Origin: Diplonema japonicum
Lineage: Eukaryota > Euglenozoa > Diplonemea > Diplonemida > Diplonemidae
Direction: 5' to 3'
Length of the DNA stretch: 64,000 bases
Assembly (NCBI GenBank): GCA_964019335.1
Contig: OZ025699.1
Span: forward strand, 434,001-498,000
The position numbers were made by a program, and so were the translations under genes. The first letter of the stretch is position 1, and each line of letters opens with the position of its first letter. Positions 38,101 to 44,502 of the stretch are shown piece by piece. Under the pieces are notes generated by a model. The model saw only the letters and a list, made by a program, of their open reading frames with translations. It was not told the origin of the DNA and made no database searches.

Positions 38101-41094
38101 GGCAGTGACACGATCGACTCAGAGGAGGACGAGGACTTCGTGTTTGGCGGAACAGGAGAGGACACAATCCGAGGCGGGAGCGGCGGGGACGTGCTGCTCG
38201 GGGACCACGGGCTGTTCGACGCGAGCCAGGCTCCTGACAAGCAGTACACGTCGATCTTCACAGCAGACGCAGACATGGGCGGTGCAGACACCATCTACGG
38301 AGAAGAGGGCGACGACTTCATCATCGGGCAGCAAGGAAACGACCACATCTACGGTGGTCCGGGCCAGGACGATATCACCGGCGGGCACAACGTGCTGCAC
38401 GGGTCCGACGGGTCCGACACGATCGAAGGCGGGGCAGACGCAGACGTGATCCTCGGGGACAACGGGGTGATTGGGCGGGACCTCATTGAGTCTTCCCCCG
38501 TGGGCGTGACGTCCCCGTTCGAGCACACAAAAAGGTGGAGGCTGCACCCCACAATCCTTGGCAGGGGCTTCGACGACGTGCGGAGGTCGGTGCAGCGCTT
38601 TGACGACGTGGACGAAATCTTCGGGAACGACGTGGTGTATGGCGGAAGGGGGGCAGACATTATCCACGGGCAGCGCGGGGACGACGTGCTCAGCGGTGAC
38701 GAGGGCGACGACGAGATCTTCGGGGAGCTCGGTGACGACACGTTGAACGGTGGGGACGGGGACGACGTGCTCCTCGGTGACGTCGGGCACGTGGTGCGCG
38801 CCCTGAACTCGGATAACGGGAAGCCGAGGATGAACCCAAAGCACAACAACTGGCACAAGGACATCGTGCTGGAGGAGCCCGCGACAGTGACGAGCTGGCT
38901 GCCGACCTGGAAGACAGTCCTGTCGACCCCCGAGAAGGCAGCGGCGATGTTGCAGACGGACCTGCTCGTTGCGATGGGCGGGTACAATAATGTGAACCCC
39001 ATCAGCGGGGAACTCGGCACAAAGACCCTGGCTCCAACAAGCGGGCGTTTCCAGCCTTGGGAAACCGCAATGGTTGGAATGAGGTTCAAGCAGCCTGGAA
39101 ACGACGAGCTGAACGGAAACGACGGTGACGACATCCTCATCGGGCAGCGTGGGGATGACGAGCTGAACGGGAACGACGGGGAGGACTTGCTGTACGGGGA
39201 CGATGTGTCCTCCGCTTACCACTACGACGCGTGCTTGCCACTCGTCTCGAAGGTGGTGCGGGTGCTCTCGGTAGAGGAAGACGCCTCGCACAGCCCGCCT
39301 CTTGCGACTGCGCAGTTCGGGACTGCGATCCACATCCCGGTGCATCTGGACCCTGAGCAGGTGACAAGGTCATCCGCGATGAGATCGTTGGAGAGGGCTG
39401 CAATCGGGACGGTGCTGCCGAACGCCCTATTGGAGATGCACCGCGCTGTGGGGGTGAGCGACCTCTCAAGGACGGACGGCGCTTCAAGGCGGGTGATGCG
39501 CGCTTTCGCTGGCGTTGTCCCGGACGCGGCGCGGCACAGGCACATGGTGGCAGGGAACGACGTGCTGAACGGAGGCGAGGGCGCGGACGTCCTGGTGGGG
39601 GACACAGCCCTTCACCACGCGATGGTGCACTTCCCGCAAAAGGAGATGGTGGAGCTCAGAGAGGACACTGCCGCGAGGTGGGAAGAGCTGCAGTACCGAT
39701 TCTCGAGGATGTCGACAGACGTTGGCACCTACCAGCATGAGGAAGGCACCTACAGCCTCCCTGCCGATGTGAGGGTGGGAGGGGACACCATCAACGGCGG
39801 GAGCGGTCACGACATGCTTGCAGGCGACTCGATGGAGGTGATCGTCGATGTTGTCTGGATGAACGACATGAGCCCCTTCTACGCGGGCGATGCCGTCGAG
39901 GGGGTCATGCGCTCGCTCCACGACTTCGCCATCCTTGCGAGCGACATGTCCCACGCTGTCTTTGAGGCCCACCACGCAGTCGTCGAACGCCTCTACGCCA
40001 GCAGACGCACGGGCTCTGCAGCCCCCGAGCTCCGTCTTCACACCTCGAACGACAACCTCTTCGGCGGGCAGGGCAACGACGTGGTGGTGGGAGACTCCCT
40101 TCTTGTCGTGGCGAAAGCCGTGTTGAAGCACGGGCGGGAATTCAACGACGGCCCTAACAACGGCGACAGGAGGTTCCGCGACCTTGGGAGGCACTTGCAA
40201 GGCGCGCTTGAAGACCACGTGAGGTGGCACTTCCACCCTTCACGCGACATCAGCAAAGGGACCTTGAAGAGAAGGTTCCAACACAAGTGGGACAGCCTCC
40301 CGTACACGAGGTGGGGTGCTGACGAGGTGTCCGGCGACGAGGGAGCCGATGTTCTGATCGGCGACTTCGGGACGGTGTACGTGAACACCTTTGCAGGAGT
40401 GCACGCACGTCCTGTCACAAGGCGCGACTTTAAGGAGATCGACCAGGCACAGATGGAGTATCTGAGGCAGGTCGGGGACGAGATGGAGCACCGCGTGACA
40501 GGCTCCGAGGAGAGGCGTCAGCTGGCTCACCACCGCAACCAAGCAATGCGGCCATATGGACACATCGTCCTGTACCACGACAAGGGGTACGGGGACGCAC
40601 ATGGGGAGCCGGACTCGGGGAGCATGTCGGACAGCATCTCGGGCGGCTCGGGAAGCGATCTGTTGGTGGCGAACAATGCTGGCGTGGTGGTACCTGTGCT
40701 GCACGGGACAGGGCGTGTCATCAATAACAGGGAGGTGAAGGTTGTCAGGGACGGCCGTCTTTTCTTGCCGACCTCGCAGTGGGGACGCATCAAAGAGACG
40801 CTGAAGGACCGCACCGCCGACAGGGATGAGTTGAATGGAGAGGGCGGCGTAGACTTCATCTACTCCGAGGAAGCCGACAGAGTGATCCGGACGTCTGGTG
40901 ATCGTATGGAGCGTAGTGCCCACAGCCTCAGGGACGATGCTCGGGAGGTTTTTGTCAACACTGCCATGTCTGCATTCACTGATATGTGTTTCTTCGAGGT
41001 CAGCAACGCAGGGGTGCCTAAGCCGCATTCGCCGCTGCCTGACGTGGTCCCAACCACTTCTGAGGGTGTCTTCGGCCTTGTCAGCCCTCCGTGA
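20131..41094 (+). CDS. Giant secreted RTX/Calx-beta calcium-binding protein
   Basis: One 20.96-kb frame encodes 6,987 residues. The frame is open upstream from a TTG at 20098, but the first ATG is 20131 and begins a good signal peptide (MGTSRSVAVLTAAVAAFAW), so the protein is secreted or luminal. Residues up to about 3150 are beta-rich, loosely repeated modules (F/LSVDVxI followed by helices). EF-hand-like loops stand at about 2695 (DLDADNYLTFKEI) and 3109 (DPNDDGKIRFSEI). From about 3250 there are repeats of the type GxLTxxxxxGLGM...VExLxVxLG. Two or three Calx-beta-like domains lie at about 3970-4300. From about 4820 to 6370, hemolysin-type GGxGxDxLxG repeats recur about every 74 residues. 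Sparse RTX motifs continue to the C-terminus. RTX repeats form Ca2+-stabilised beta rolls. No transmembrane segment, protease or acyltransferase site is seen. A matrix, scale or adhesion role is an inference. The architecture is bacterial in style, so ancient transfer is plausible. Confidence 0.85.
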   Translation: MGTSRSVAVLTAAVAAFAWTAEGVGVTEPCTKLATSYHVRVKDAVDAVAQVAAKAESRIGSTALSLLGGAQTVSELGLPIKSLNFSTVMQDLLLGESELLIADISSALAKSDTKVGCSRNTKTGTLLLSFEVDKKVPVSFGADLDTLPDLSSLGITTFGGPLSFSGTAGVLFNLTVSMEPEANGAVGISFPVAEATFDGTATLAATTISWKDVASATVEGSISVSGGKIGFFFPSATGGTDLVNRLAEVRVSSKMAAVEAQLPVALEAAAPVGQLPSPIFSVVDDNVFDSAKPQVSVDVDITGMEETILGLLEQLGKVDLPLNEFGLTGVNVPGLTDVSQLVSGFNALLQLRPVAEEYFLLYRDGLVSGVPTFKGLTQFLKQAIPVPQTETSMSASGVVLTGGWYPDANEVSMNVRLEASADKSLLSLTDMAQGTIGDMEQLQVLFDLLGVSSSPDGAAMSFDVPDFSTEMVFEASAVIDVTLGLNTQFINDGVLTGKALALNSFMRVNEVKAFVNIGLDPINFETLLPGDVKLGLDGGLFKVGLGFDADFSGSPADDTGSVADDPTSAPTTDVEVVTEITLLQLQAGGATAVLDFLKQLKLVPYASIDTVLPVELTTGFTGDQSLIPVVELHHTALLNNASLPSFSLDMDLSMLVPSLPRGRGEVTGHTGSRTDFFKDVTAQLGELLNGVADVDIPIPSLSSIPGVGSILSGFKGKVDFFTVFDEYVTLLSLFRELNGGLSMDLTIDTTAATELIKTTKFQLDILGKMSETMPSIFGRFDTGLLDPDTDELFDVLNYLSHFQYYYELAPTIASADNSWGVAHLARFMSLHPDFTLSKKMALALKRLSGVNGFDTLDEAGFPIDASRVRFNPLTYLSAIKEKLKITTSTFNLNDLSVILGSATASLGDNTGFQQAIFDMLSARFSSVFSRFSTVSGTFNLPMDSLTGEVFSFMNFLPEVGTLLGLGEVGVTLADIEALFGRNPTVAGFVRYLQKRLLNGMELGITVGPVSFDAGVTMQGGRTKLALALGLDFAASATPSKLLESLKAALTGILDLVGADSVVQSVGNIGQGLDNILPDLDSALTLSASMQLNMEAGLDVTDLISSGAAPTVFAQVNGLSFAVQVALVDYDATLDFGSDDFKFELKAADLDLSFGVSSNATEEAPAVIVDGQNGVDFSLGPLVNSLTMKGSLDARVPLTGGILGSNSVIIEVADPALFDLTRPKFSVDVTIPRELVAVLQQGLSTVSTAADTVRGISAFDETIPLVNRSLNGLLKSEGLGPDWADFLDWKGPLETLLEQYPDCVSTEGAACPTARELLAINKEHMQNLTRVAVVAAEGVPPFSIDVGQVGGEFQIEVALNGRFEIAVTPPIGELIDEDDFEFTGTGFLQVGIDFSFGMGLKVNASAGLSKVTSSDISVAVKDFKATMEVIANVDASVKVGILSASVSGGNGNLTVGFEGTVANGDYVPLNMFGGFVVQKAGSLDACLPFTASIGGADLGQIAGGTGETPQICVRDAEVFVAPGPNIEAKNMDRLFDFRGFGPMQVLGVLRGLANFLGEFRTSPVFDLPVPLTDIDLGDILDFTDEFTTALTAKLVKPQPAADRQSLSICIGGNAFLPEWNVSGGNDSLAYLSSLDRKVLAIALNLGDATVVSLDESALAAAVTIDEVVISVNHSLYQAGLHKSVEVNKVVDGEGEAIELCTLAAVQATDLETFVSLKKTGKNAYNDSEEAGVVSVLGIENGALVSVPRVPSFSNVPELVEVLAVALGLDESIVSVTFDAYVDEHGIVDNSKRELMIHAQLPLVLPSPAVSLALGAEVEPLLEVDASADFILETTMDLSFDFGVRLGASAGNLSVLGTPSVGVLNFTIEEALTFDVLIDKVAYPVSLAKETVFIDELETNIRAVSALLASPKKIKVLTFGETFLIQTFGAKRLELRVSEAFETATGLGNELVKTQLFEPAFRNVAFSGDVALKVSDLSMSATFAVLEAAAYDGNGEISAHLEAAIGTDGRTVTLQEMRTTLLEDPFGLISANATLKCNLSAPEVIVGVPKIGSVSAAVEIYLNPPYKVSLAKDFALPNGSNFVIAVDAPALPNLSDLRNLSLSEIVGLIRTGVDIVFGSNDVPQSISGIVGSTGIAGLLDKEIPIAGFTAGEVITEIQQLLAEVETVLAGLESGNLNALEDLIEGVLKLPDDNRDDCYKSCLLEFEWDTVANAIITKLNYELSAPVLDLAFELDLEDLMNLAGVDIAAAGLDGLTDMVDVSGQVRMAFKGKARLALEVGATMTNPPQLFIGGGTGLFVDVWASASGELQVMLGPFEFGIDQAAVSIDADGVPGVQSANPATFSFSLTDGVNYPLSSGVSNIIGGFGVELSGKAGVSLQFSIFPDEPLAFSIPSLSSFMRRTPETNLSSLVVMKGNAIQNLFDTLGSKFAEVSPIKVLLTDKEAMINGLNSMLTKINLAITGAEGLLGDLAIPMIGDKLREGLASKLISRFQDQLITKVTTFMNDVSCLGGEAECKDKNNNMATFLAQVLHTLFNTEMEILLDAETEEKAVDEHAIKIKVRKEDGTDMTADVLDPVTRILNDDADLSEADAVEWNVLLGTTDEFTDAFEFDLGLDDNIPLELNMSTGVSLLIGWRFRLFFGMSLTRGFYLNVEHTEAEVFAGLSFPDLEINGKLIILEAAVKNRQDATRLFGSLSIDVGDLDADNYLTFKEIKSGGKNLLSMSYEFAATMEMDMTLGVAGGAEGMPRFKAGLYTYLGVSDTVSASKASSQSGVGLPSTVPSNFKVITTPPVMSGTFLILDVTLDLGKFVTELLNPIFGKLSGLLKPLTPILDALGKPLPVISDIAKRDVSLFELPEMLINGLLGSGGPVRGYVTGVLDYLTAISDMIELIKLIIEVVDEIATNPPDSFKVEFGDFEIGGVNGFSRYAGVRPGTFATTTRSAAILEDLDAVPASATNQGSNKMKRLLASLTDSGKVFYLPFLSASGVMKLITGDDVDLFIINSPTLDIDVVVDFWIPLGPWITIDIYGAFRFKAHIAVGYDTSGIRRAVASKPFNPLLALDGFFISDTDTPDGKGVDVPELYSKGVLKLGATLNLLLVRASAEGRFSFEGSVDLFDPNDDGKIRFSEIKSIIEKGSFLDIFNIKIKMCAGATLKIELFNPFVNWKCKWFFCWPRGRWDTKWSYTKDVCFLEIDTTPEPLPILAPQDQSTLRLNVGPNAGERKYQNTKDFGEYMTVRHVDGTSGSESVEVLFGTPPSGTQEDNRLQSEFQGIGTYDGQGGRFGDTFLLVNPVGRGSFSGDYGAGKAAADNSKDRLIFDWASYGDKLPAGTIEADRVTGFGLGAGGVSFDHFEEVVFRFPDQTDTITVTGSPAGAKTFLYLNGGSDRVSVTQQTALDGELHVVGGNGQDTLVVQVPSNAGSQTGSLTEKEVKGLGIPGRLFYSEMELVIVDLGTGDDQFVVESTVAGTSVSVKATGGADTITVGAGTVNNIRSPLSVTGDHGKTSTVVFDDTADTSGTQRGYLTDANMQGLGLFGEGVLYSSFGSMIVKLSTQNKNVFEVRGTHFGSVKVMGGDEADELTVSAIKGPTTVLGGSGADTLAIPLTLEGDVRINTITSSLTLDGQLGDDHVSIGMAGTGTSRVTVTDSGFFDTNGKEKNTLEINGTPFEDQFLIRYNFIALIHNTGATRSAERIDMDRGINNGITINGHDGADTFASDSTSGIITLNGGAGDDRFLVGQLYNAIRDSVHIPGIEDVFNTTRTTEGYLSDGNNFHLNANGEAGEDTFVVMRNKATLSLRGGVGNDRFTVRAFALWDAEDQTKPDPEIQKTEVVTDEGDDTVFYTINAPVSIDGGPGFDTLVAIGTDLPDTFVITRDGIYGAGLYITFTGIESVELTTLAGDDTVYVLSTAEQVQTSVFMGLGSDAIYVTPSMSEAVDSNDLKGHSGVINHLVTSAADADYNNLEAHGISANVADDEASDIVFNTPTLITLEEGGAVRKAVYTARLTKRITAEVTVGVVVPSAPSQIKNGASVTVSPDFLVFSPGANWDQPRTVTVTVVSYDRAVEGNEVVFLGHNVVQLPDNNNGYDTRVVEAMPVRIIDRDENEIYVVEPDSHGLKISETGLGSIGKSVTYEIVLKPCPFPVSSKPVQIVAEYDSEQVSVSPASFYLTTATGCRQTVTVTSEDDGKVEGFHYTTVQHNVITENPVYKTKSVGYVSIQILDNEAPGVVVLESEGSTNVLEGGYTDTYLVYLTMAPEGEVTVTADVAKTYAKVSAEESKQVTVLPEQLTFTSSDYFKPQTVTVTAIDDSEEDDSTIKQFPSQPALAYQIQGPLTAGGGEAPEATGLLDPIMLPDETDAAFFPGIDNQWLNVVESEQVDTMVIQNTGGFLPTLTTLVEGRVTGMGMGADRNLAGEIIPGGVTYIDIETVVVNLGAAVDTVIVNGTHTGSTYLNAGKSKDNITVLGVDGPTYVVGGEGDDDITVGDENGLLVNINDVVAVIGGSGTDTLTVRNGGGNPGNTAGVLTQSDITGLGMTAARPAGSLVLQELRVKGSGGSFGIEFSFNATTYPLTFAVGVSAQDMEDQLQAAILPVGKRDTCGKAGRSRCTQAFKVDKVDDETYLVKYQGEVAGPTTDITSLRLDLSGVTGAEHEYLAGVDVSSRPRFSGVTYGEVESLAIDMGVTAKDVLNVRGTSIPTRVRTFGGDDTIAISSDAGLADWFAAEAATSLQGWMKYVESPLVLDMGTGSNRLMVSDSKGEAKANVRLLAGSIRNLAPADINYLGNFTRGISFWLSEHDDVVALESTTGADGETRTVTTVNAGAGKDTITVSLKAGSDGFAVVHGEEGNDVINATGSSLPLLLLGGADDDRILAGSSDDIIFGDDGFVRYGAAGSGYILGHPHLATAPLTGAVELPSVAFTDHCSAGGNDEIICVGASSEVVFGGLGNDNITTDSGLDVVLGDFGSVTYDEQGRVKQAATTCASMGGNDILKTRASDDIALGGTGDDTLETEDGDDALFGDHGSVEVVYLELPNAVGKTREIMLAQATSAGFGGVDHLYGGSGRDVLVGGADGDFLWGGSEPDVVFGDYGAYDSSVPGDFTAASSLTETEQDGGDDVVFGGSARDVLFGGQGSDTMYGEEGEDLMFGDHGEVTVKDSAGELEALSTAVGNSGKADTMYGGSEADLLVGGAGGDTIQGNGGEDTLFGDFGSYSRKGAEAADLVLVSMAETEYLNGNNDSLVAGSENDVVFGGQGEDEISGEGGLDTLFGDHGQVQHASNGDFEAASTSPLSGNSDTIFGGDNEDVVFGGVGDDTIEGNDAADVVFGDFGSFTAPAPGLSNTVRRTMQCLFTGETGGDDEMHGNDGDDVIIGGQGKDTITGNLGDDWILSDCGKVEYDPSNDGSDLRKAQSQTPTVGDADEVSGGPGKDVLIGGNMGDTLKGDADEDILIGDHGKVETSTANGLVIVSLPELSAGGDDELYGGAQDDVLLGGEAADTMHGGTGKDWLFGDHGEVTVAPSGVETLKTVEPLNGGDDTMHGEEEEDIMFGGAANDTMEGGDSADVLFGDFGSYTLSGTVKTITSIDTNNLYFGTGDEIYGGAGNDFVLGGQGKDTIQGDSGADWIFGDHGTIELNSAANLERVQSMDPTQGDADTIYGGPGRDYIFGGTGGDTIEGGEHNDVIFGDFGKYETLVPGALGFVSTSTAVADAGGDTVHGQGGDDYMFGGQGDDELSGGTGTDWIFGDHGRVMTVGNNDITAEVTDPVNGGGDDEIHGGPEDDILFGGAGNDDMHGGEDHDVMFGDHGKYRRLRGHTTYTTTETTSSRDGGDDEMHGNSGNDILFGGQGADNMTGDAGLDWMFGDHARVDLLPTGKTLECFDFDAASSGADRIHGGLGDDYIFGGGSDDFLYGDGDEDVVFGDFGKLEQAAPNSVSDRTFTAIATSEASGGADYMEGGTGDDVLVGQQGGDTIFGGSGRDMVFGDQAVVLMEGAATHRIKRAETIDPVTGLGGSDTIDSEEDEDFVFGGTGEDTIRGGSGGDVLLGDHGLFDASQAPDKQYTSIFTADADMGGADTIYGEEGDDFIIGQQGNDHIYGGPGQDDITGGHNVLHGSDGSDTIEGGADADVILGDNGVIGRDLIESSPVGVTSPFEHTKRWRLHPTILGRGFDDVRRSVQRFDDVDEIFGNDVVYGGRGADIIHGQRGDDVLSGDEGDDEIFGELGDDTLNGGDGDDVLLGDVGHVVRALNSDNGKPRMNPKHNNWHKDIVLEEPATVTSWLPTWKTVLSTPEKAAAMLQTDLLVAMGGYNNVNPISGELGTKTLAPTSGRFQPWETAMVGMRFKQPGNDELNGNDGDDILIGQRGDDELNGNDGEDLLYGDDVSSAYHYDACLPLVSKVVRVLSVEEDASHSPPLATAQFGTAIHIPVHLDPEQVTRSSAMRSLERAAIGTVLPNALLEMHRAVGVSDLSRTDGASRRVMRAFAGVVPDAARHRHMVAGNDVLNGGEGADVLVGDTALHHAMVHFPQKEMVELREDTAARWEELQYRFSRMSTDVGTYQHEEGTYSLPADVRVGGDTINGGSGHDMLAGDSMEVIVDVVWMNDMSPFYAGDAVEGVMRSLHDFAILASDMSHAVFEAHHAVVERLYASRRTGSAAPELRLHTSNDNLFGGQGNDVVVGDSLLVVAKAVLKHGREFNDGPNNGDRRFRDLGRHLQGALEDHVRWHFHPSRDISKGTLKRRFQHKWDSLPYTRWGADEVSGDEGADVLIGDFGTVYVNTFAGVHARPVTRRDFKEIDQAQMEYLRQVGDEMEHRVTGSEERRQLAHHRNQAMRPYGHIVLYHDKGYGDAHGEPDSGSMSDSISGGSGSDLLVANNAGVVVPVLHGTGRVINNREVKVVRDGRLFLPTSQWGRIKETLKDRTADRDELNGEGGVDFIYSEEADRVIRTSGDRMERSAHSLRDDAREVFVNTAMSAFTDMCFFEVSNAGVPKPHSPLPDVVPTTSEGVFGLVSPP
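34590..38800 (+). repeat. RTX coding array with about 74-residue period
   Basis: About 21 units, each with one or two GGxGxDxL nonapeptides followed by FGDHG or FGDFG and a variable linker of about 35 residues. The His and Phe versions often alternate, suggesting growth by duplication of a two-unit block. Confidence 0.85.
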
Positions 41095-42482
41095 GAAGGG
41101 TGTTTGAAAAAAAAAAAAAGAGAGAGAATAGTAGACTCGTACCCCCTCCCATTTTTACTGAATTCCGATCTAATCAAAAAGGAGTTCTAAATGCTTTATT
41201 TTTTTTCTCTTCTCTTCTACAAGAGAAAAAAAAAAAAGAAATTATTTTTTTTATTATGCCCCTTGTGCTTTTGTGCCGAGCAAAAAGTTTTTTTTTTTTT
41301 TTCTACTTTTACTCGTGCGAAACAACAAATGCACACATGTCATAATAAGAATTTTTTTTTTCTTCCTTTTTCTCTCTCTCACTTTTTCTTTCTTTTATTT
41401 CCCTTCCCTTCTATTACAACCAAAAAAAAAAAAGGGGGTTTCTCAGAGCTCTTCGTAGCTGGACCCCTTCTATCTTATACTTCAAAAAATACCCCCTTCC
41501 CTTCCCTCCCCCATTCCAATTATTTTTTTTGTTTCTTTACCTTCTTTTCCCCCCCTTTTCTTTTGTTACGACTTCTGCCTTTTGTTGGCTGCTCTAGACA
41601 GGTATTGAGGCAAAAGCCGCCATCTTTCTTAGAATGAAGCCCTCAGTTCCACAGCCCACTCTGTGGGCTGTGAGGAAAAGCCATCGTTCTTCTTTTATGT
41701 GCGGTGCCGACTGGCCAGGAGCTTGGCAGCTGTTTTTGCTTGAGTCGTTCCTTTCCTTTCTTTTTTTTTTTTTTTTTTTCTTTCTCTTTTTCTTTTTTAA
41801 ATTCCATTTTTAAAACCTAAACAGTGCGCATCTCCCTTGCATACTGAAAATTTTATCGAAAAATCTTAAAATCTCATATACATCAGCTGCTACGGCAGCT
41901 GAAGGGCTCTCTATTCCCCGCACCCCGCCCCGCCCCACCCCTCTTATTGCTCCCATTGAAAATTTCCCAGCTGGTTGCAGTTGTTTTCCCGCTTTTTTTT
42001 TTTTTTTTTTTAAATTTTCTTTTTTTTTTTTTTTTCTGGTTTCTTTCTGTTCTTTTATATTTATAAATATATATAGATAGATATATATATTTCTTTTTCT
42101 TCTTTTTATTTTCTCTTTTTTTTTTTTTTTTTTTTTTGCAAGAAAAGGATATGTTGGCTGGATATCTACATTCCCAATTCCCCCTTTTTTTTTCCCCCCA
42201 CTGCCTTGCTCGAGAACATTCGAGCAGATGTAGAAAAGGTAGAGAGAAACCGAAAGAAGAAGACGACAATGGCAACAAAAAAAAAAGGAAAAAAAAAAAA
42301 AGGAAAAAAAAAGCGGCTTTATTTTTTCTCGGCAAAATGAATAGTAAAACAACTGTGCATCTCCCCCCTCCCCCCCCCCCCCCCTCCCTCCCCTTTTCTT
42401 CTTCCTCTTTTTCTTGTCCCTCCCTCCCTCCTTCCTTTCTTTTTTTTCCCCCCCCTCTCTTTCTCTCCCCGTTTTACCGCAC
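41095..42482. other. intergenic homopolymer-rich region
   Basis: Dominated by T-, A- and C-runs. No gene supported on either strand; the Phe/Lys-rich open frames (for example 41191-41637 and 41810-42352) are products of the homopolymers. The stretch 41570-41720 is the only complex sequence and is not recognised. Confidence 0.7.
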
Positions 42483-42484
42483 AG
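42483..42484 (+). promoter_or_regulatory. candidate SL trans-splice acceptor
   Basis: AG in TTTTACCGCACAG after more than 100 bases of almost pure pyrimidine, 29 bases before the ATG at 42514. Confidence 0.55.
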
Positions 42485-42513
42485 TTCCCACCCCCCCCAA
42501 AAAAAATAAAAAC

Positions 42514-43845
42514 ATGCTTAGCCTTCGGGTAGAGGAAGATTGCGTTCCGTTCGTGTCCGATAAGAAGGCGTGCGAGTCCCCCTTCGACACCCGCAGCACG
42601 AAGAAGCTCATGAAAGACCTGGGATGGTCGCTGGACAACTGGACAGACTCGCTCCTCGAACAGCTCAACACAGACAGCGACGAGAAGCTCAGCAATGTTC
42701 TACGCATCATACTAAACAGCAGTACGTGCAAGGACAAGGTGTCTGTCAACAGACTTTTCACAGAAGCTGCCCGCCGTGGCCTTCCTAAGTGTGTGCAATA
42801 CCTCACCGACGAGCAGAATGTGAACAGCTACGCCTACGCATTGTACTGTGCAGTGGCCGCTAGCCACGGGGACGTCGTAAGGGTTCTTTTGAAACACACC
42901 GAATATGTCAGCCCGTTGGTCGTTTATAAAGCCGCTCGTAACAATGACACCACAATTTTGGAAATGCTCCTTTCGCACGGTGGGGGCCTGAACGAGATGC
43001 TTCCCAGTGGTATGGCGCCTCTTCACGACGCGGTACGGCGCCGTGACGTCACTTGCGTGCAGATACTTCTTGTGTATGGTGCGGATCCTAATGTGGAAAC
43101 CGCTGCCAAGGAGACGCCCGTGTTTGTTGCATCAAGAAAAGGATACGTTGGCATCTTAAAGCTGCTGTTGTCGTACGGTGGGAAACCGAACACAGGTTCC
43201 GGATACGGTCCGCTGCACACCGCGGTGCTACGGGGCAACGACCGACAACTTCGAAAACAGATTCAGGAAAACAAATTCATCCATCCTGTGTTAACCTGCG
43301 CACCACCACCACGCACAAAGTACTCCACTGTGGTGGAACTGCTTCTTGCCTATGGAGGGGATCCTAACGCGCTTTCATGCGATGGGCATTCACCTTTACA
43401 TCTTGCCGTCATGGTGCACAGCGATACTTTAGCGAGATTGCTACTCGCGCACAATGCAAATCCCAATGTGAAGACTTTTAATGGAGCGACGCCGTTGGCT
43501 TTCGCTGTGACGTTGGACGCGATGTGTGGTGGGACTTCCTTCGCTGAGATGCTGCTTGAATATGGAAGTGATCCTGGAGTGATGGATGCCCGGGGGTGGA
43601 CACCGGTGAATGTCGCAGTTGCTTTCAAGGATAAGGCGTTGGAACGGGTGCTGCTTGATTCATCGAAGAAGGTGAAACGGGCGAGGAAAGCGACGCGTGC
43701 CTGTTACAGCCAGGGTGCCACGCCGCCGCCGCCGCGCTCGCCGCCTTCTTGTCGAACGTTGAACGTTTCCTCCGTTTTTAGAAGCAGCGTTGTGAAAGGC
43801 GGGGCCATGGCTTCGAGGCAATGTGTTTGTGTTTTGTTGCCGTGA
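42514..43845 (+). CDS. Ankyrin repeat protein
   Basis: 443 residues from the ATG at 42514 (MLSLRVEEDC). The frame stays open upstream to 42136, but that part translates only homopolymer and T/C tracts, so it is excluded. About eight ankyrin repeats are visible, for example GMAPLHDAVRRRDVTCVQIL, GYGPLHTAV, GHSPLHLAVMVHSDTLARLL and GWTPVNVAVAFKD, giving a scaffold for protein binding. There is no F-box, SOCS box, kinase or DHHC domain, and the basic Pro-rich tail (about 385-420) is probably disordered. Partner and pathway cannot be named. Confidence 0.85.
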   Translation: MLSLRVEEDCVPFVSDKKACESPFDTRSTKKLMKDLGWSLDNWTDSLLEQLNTDSDEKLSNVLRIILNSSTCKDKVSVNRLFTEAARRGLPKCVQYLTDEQNVNSYAYALYCAVAASHGDVVRVLLKHTEYVSPLVVYKAARNNDTTILEMLLSHGGGLNEMLPSGMAPLHDAVRRRDVTCVQILLVYGADPNVETAAKETPVFVASRKGYVGILKLLLSYGGKPNTGSGYGPLHTAVLRGNDRQLRKQIQENKFIHPVLTCAPPPRTKYSTVVELLLAYGGDPNALSCDGHSPLHLAVMVHSDTLARLLLAHNANPNVKTFNGATPLAFAVTLDAMCGGTSFAEMLLEYGSDPGVMDARGWTPVNVAVAFKDKALERVLLDSSKKVKRARKATRACYSQGATPPPPRSPPSCRTLNVSSVFRSSVVKGGAMASRQCVCVLLP

Positions 43846-44165
43846 AGAACAAAAAAAAAAAAATTTATGAACTTTTTTTTTTTTTTATCCTGGCACATAA
43901 TGCTCGCGGTTTGACACGAAGCATTCTAGTTTATCTCTAAATAGATGTGCCCCCCCCTCCCCTCCCCCTCCCCCATTTGTTTTTTAAACCCCAATATGCC
44001 TACTTTATGTCTCGACACGCGACGGACTCAGAGTCGAGGGCGTCACCATCTTACACAGAAAATATTACTTTTTTTTTTCCGTTCTTGTTATAAAACCTCT
44101 ACCTATCCATCTCCTATTTTTTTTTTTTTTTCTTCTTTAGTTACTTATAGTAATTCCTTTACCAA

Positions 44166-44212
<47 letters not shown>

Positions 44213-44502
44213 AACCAACAAAAAAAAAATCAACCAGGGTTTTTTTATTTTTATTTCTTTATTCCTGCTTGAGCGATATCTCTCTGACTTTTTTATTTAT
44301 TTTATTTTATTTTATTTTATTTTATTTTATTTTATTTTATTTTATTTTATTTTATTTTATTTTATTTTATTTTATTTTATTTTATTTTATTTTATTTTAT
44401 TTTATTTTATTTTATTTTATTTTATTTTATTTTATTTTATTTTATTTTATTGCCCTCCCCCCCCCCCTCCTTCTTTTTTTTTTACAACAACCCCTTACTC
44501 AC
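43846..44502. other. intergenic homopolymer and microsatellite region
   Basis: Contains A-runs, a 44-base A-tract near 44167-44210 and the TTTTA microsatellite. No gene supported. Confidence 0.7.
44287..44451 (+). repeat. (TTTTA)n microsatellite
   Basis: About 32 nearly perfect TTTTA pentamers in a row, about 100 bp before the ABCA gene. Unlikely to encode protein; expected to be length-variable. Confidence 0.95.

Noticed and set aside
20238-41177. Many long open frames antisense or in other frames to the giant RTX gene (for example 24973-26124 and 38119-39345, both on the minus strand)
   Set aside because: They mirror a GC-rich, repetitive coding sequence. None has a domain, and their composition follows the sense codons.
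41191-42352. Phe-, Lys- and Pro-rich open frames in intergenic regions
   Set aside because: They arise from T-, A- and C-homopolymers and have no conserved content.
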